This document shows positions 63,157 through 64,000 of a stretch of DNA of 64,000 nt, one piece after another. A model generated the notes under the pieces. The model was not told where the DNA came from. It did no database searches and saw only the letters and a list, made by a program, of their open reading frames with translations. The first letter of the stretch is position 1. The number at the start of each line of letters is the position of its first letter. The stretch covers positions 1 to 64,000 of the forward strand of contig CACWXP010000015.1 of assembly GCA_902764875.1 (NCBI GenBank), read 5' to 3'. This DNA is from an uncultured Eubacteriales bacterium. Its GTDB lineage: Bacteria; Bacillota; Clostridia; Christensenellales; Aristaeellaceae. The translations under genes and the position numbers were made by a program.

Positions 63157-64000
63157 ATGCCGGCTGCTGTGATCGGAATCGGATCCAACTCTGTTCGCGC
63201 TCTGATCGCGCGGAACAATGACGGAGTTTTTGAGCGTCTGTACAGGGACCGGGAAGGCACCCGGCTTTTCGCCGGGCTTGACAGCCGGAATATGCTGAAC
63301 CAGGAGAGCATCCGGAAAACCGCCGACGCGGTGCGCCGCATGGCGTCGGAAGCCAGGAAAAGAGGCGCGGAGGATCTGAGTGTATTTGCCACCAGCGCCG
63401 CCCGGGACGCCGCCAACGGGCAGGATTTTCTGGACGCCGTTGAGCAGGCGGCGGGTGTTCCGCCGATGATTCTTTCCGGGGAGGAGGAAGCCAGGCTGAG
63501 CTTCTTCGGAGCGTCCCGGGCCGTAAAGGATGAATGCTTCTGCGGCGTGATCGATATCGGCGGAGGCAGTACGGAGATCGTCACCGGATGCGGAGAAGAG
63601 ATTGAATGCGCGTTTTCCTGCCAGATGGGCGCCGTGCGGCTGTTCCGGGAGATTCCCCTTTCCCGGAAGGAAGACATGGAGGCCGTGGAGAAGGCCGCCG
63701 GGGAGATCCTGGAAGCAAAACTGAAGGAAACCCCGGCAGTCCGTCTGCCGGAAACCTGGATCGGCACGGGCGGCACCTTTACGACACTGGCGGCCATGGT
63801 GAAAGAAATTCCATGGACCGCCCGAACCCATATGCACGGCACCCGGGTCACGGAAAAAGAAATCCGGGAGGTCGGCGAAAAACTGGCCGATATGCCGCTG
63901 GAAGAGCGGTTCCGCCTGCCCGGCCTGCAGCCCGGACGCGCGGACATTGTCGTGCACGGGATCTGCATTCTCCTGGCGGTGATGAAACGCTTCGGGATCG
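63157..64000 (+). CDS. Ppx/GppA phosphatase, cut by the window end
   Basis: The first 281 residues of an exopolyphosphatase/guanosine pentaphosphatase are visible. The actin-like phosphate-binding motifs are GIGSNSVRALI (phosphate 1, residues 7-17), FATSAARDA (about 72-80), GVIDIGGGSTEIV (phosphate 2, about 130-142) and a GTGGTFTTLA near 207. Such enzymes degrade inorganic polyphosphate and/or pppGpp. The N-terminus is typical of the Gram-positive 300-residue form, so only about 20-30 residues are probably missing. GGAGGAGAG precedes the start. Confidence 0.9.
   Translation, partial: MPAAVIGIGSNSVRALIARNNDGVFERLYRDREGTRLFAGLDSRNMLNQESIRKTADAVRRMASEARKRGAEDLSVFATSAARDAANGQDFLDAVEQAAGVPPMILSGEEEARLSFFGASRAVKDECFCGVIDIGGGSTEIVTGCGEEIECAFSCQMGAVRLFREIPLSRKEDMEAVEKAAGEILEAKLKETPAVRLPETWIGTGGTFTTLAAMVKEIPWTARTHMHGTRVTEKEIREVGEKLADMPLEERFRLPGLQPGRADIVVHGICILLAVMKRFGI

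Overview
The window reads as chromosomal DNA of a GC-rich clostridial Firmicute, probably gut- or rumen-associated. This is inferred from gene content: PolC-type DNA polymerase III, DivIC, an AmiC-like oligopeptide permease, a CtsR-type operator before clpB, MsmK-style sugar ABC transport, and Shine-Dalgarno sites close to AGGAGG. I cannot name the species. Most genes are GC-rich; about 38.6-41 kb is visibly AT-richer and looks acquired. I saw no rRNA or tRNA genes, CRISPR array or insertion sequence.

Layout. 1-3.7 kb: the end of an unknown gene, then the ribosome/membrane-biogenesis cluster rpmH-rnpA-yidD-yidC-khpB. 3.7-9.4 kb: serS, an aconitase, a membrane protein, an rRNA pseudouridine synthase and an RsmC-like methyltransferase. 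9.4-12.1 kb (minus): clpB behind a CtsR box. 12.3-18.6 kb: envelope and repair genes (class A PBP, endonuclease IV, L,D-transpeptidase, CvpA-like protein). 18.7-28.7 kb: a carbohydrate locus with a secreted GH13 enzyme (minus), an unknown membrane protein, a GH53 galactanase with a C-terminal binding module, and a complete ABC importer (binding protein, two permeases, ATPase). 28.8-32.3 kb: an EAL-domain membrane protein and a C69 dipeptidase.

32.6-47.5 kb: two complete oligopeptide ABC systems in tandem, ordered B-C-D-F-A and A-B-C-D-F. They are separated by a broken acetyltransferase, a two-gene HipBST-like toxin-antitoxin module and a 740-bp stretch without a clear gene. The binding protein of the first system (36862-38517) is circularly permuted: the segment that normally forms the C-terminus of OppA proteins sits directly after the signal peptide, and the protein stops where that segment would normally begin. 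This is the most unusual observation in the window.

47.5-52.4 kb (minus): a likely glycolipid or cell-surface cluster (flippase-like protein, GT4 glycosyltransferase, GtrA, PlsC-like acyltransferase, DUF3899 protein) and a TraX-like acyltransferase. 52.6-64 kb: the conserved frr-uppS-cdsA-ispG-dxr-rseP-polC run, then divIC and the start of ppx/gppA, which runs off the window.

The genes mainly serve import and digestion of oligosaccharides and peptides, and cell-envelope synthesis (undecaprenyl phosphate, CDP-diacylglycerol, MEP-pathway isoprenoids, peptidoglycan). Several transport and metabolic genes have hairpins in their leaders or between cistrons, suggesting that attenuation or differential mRNA stability is common here.
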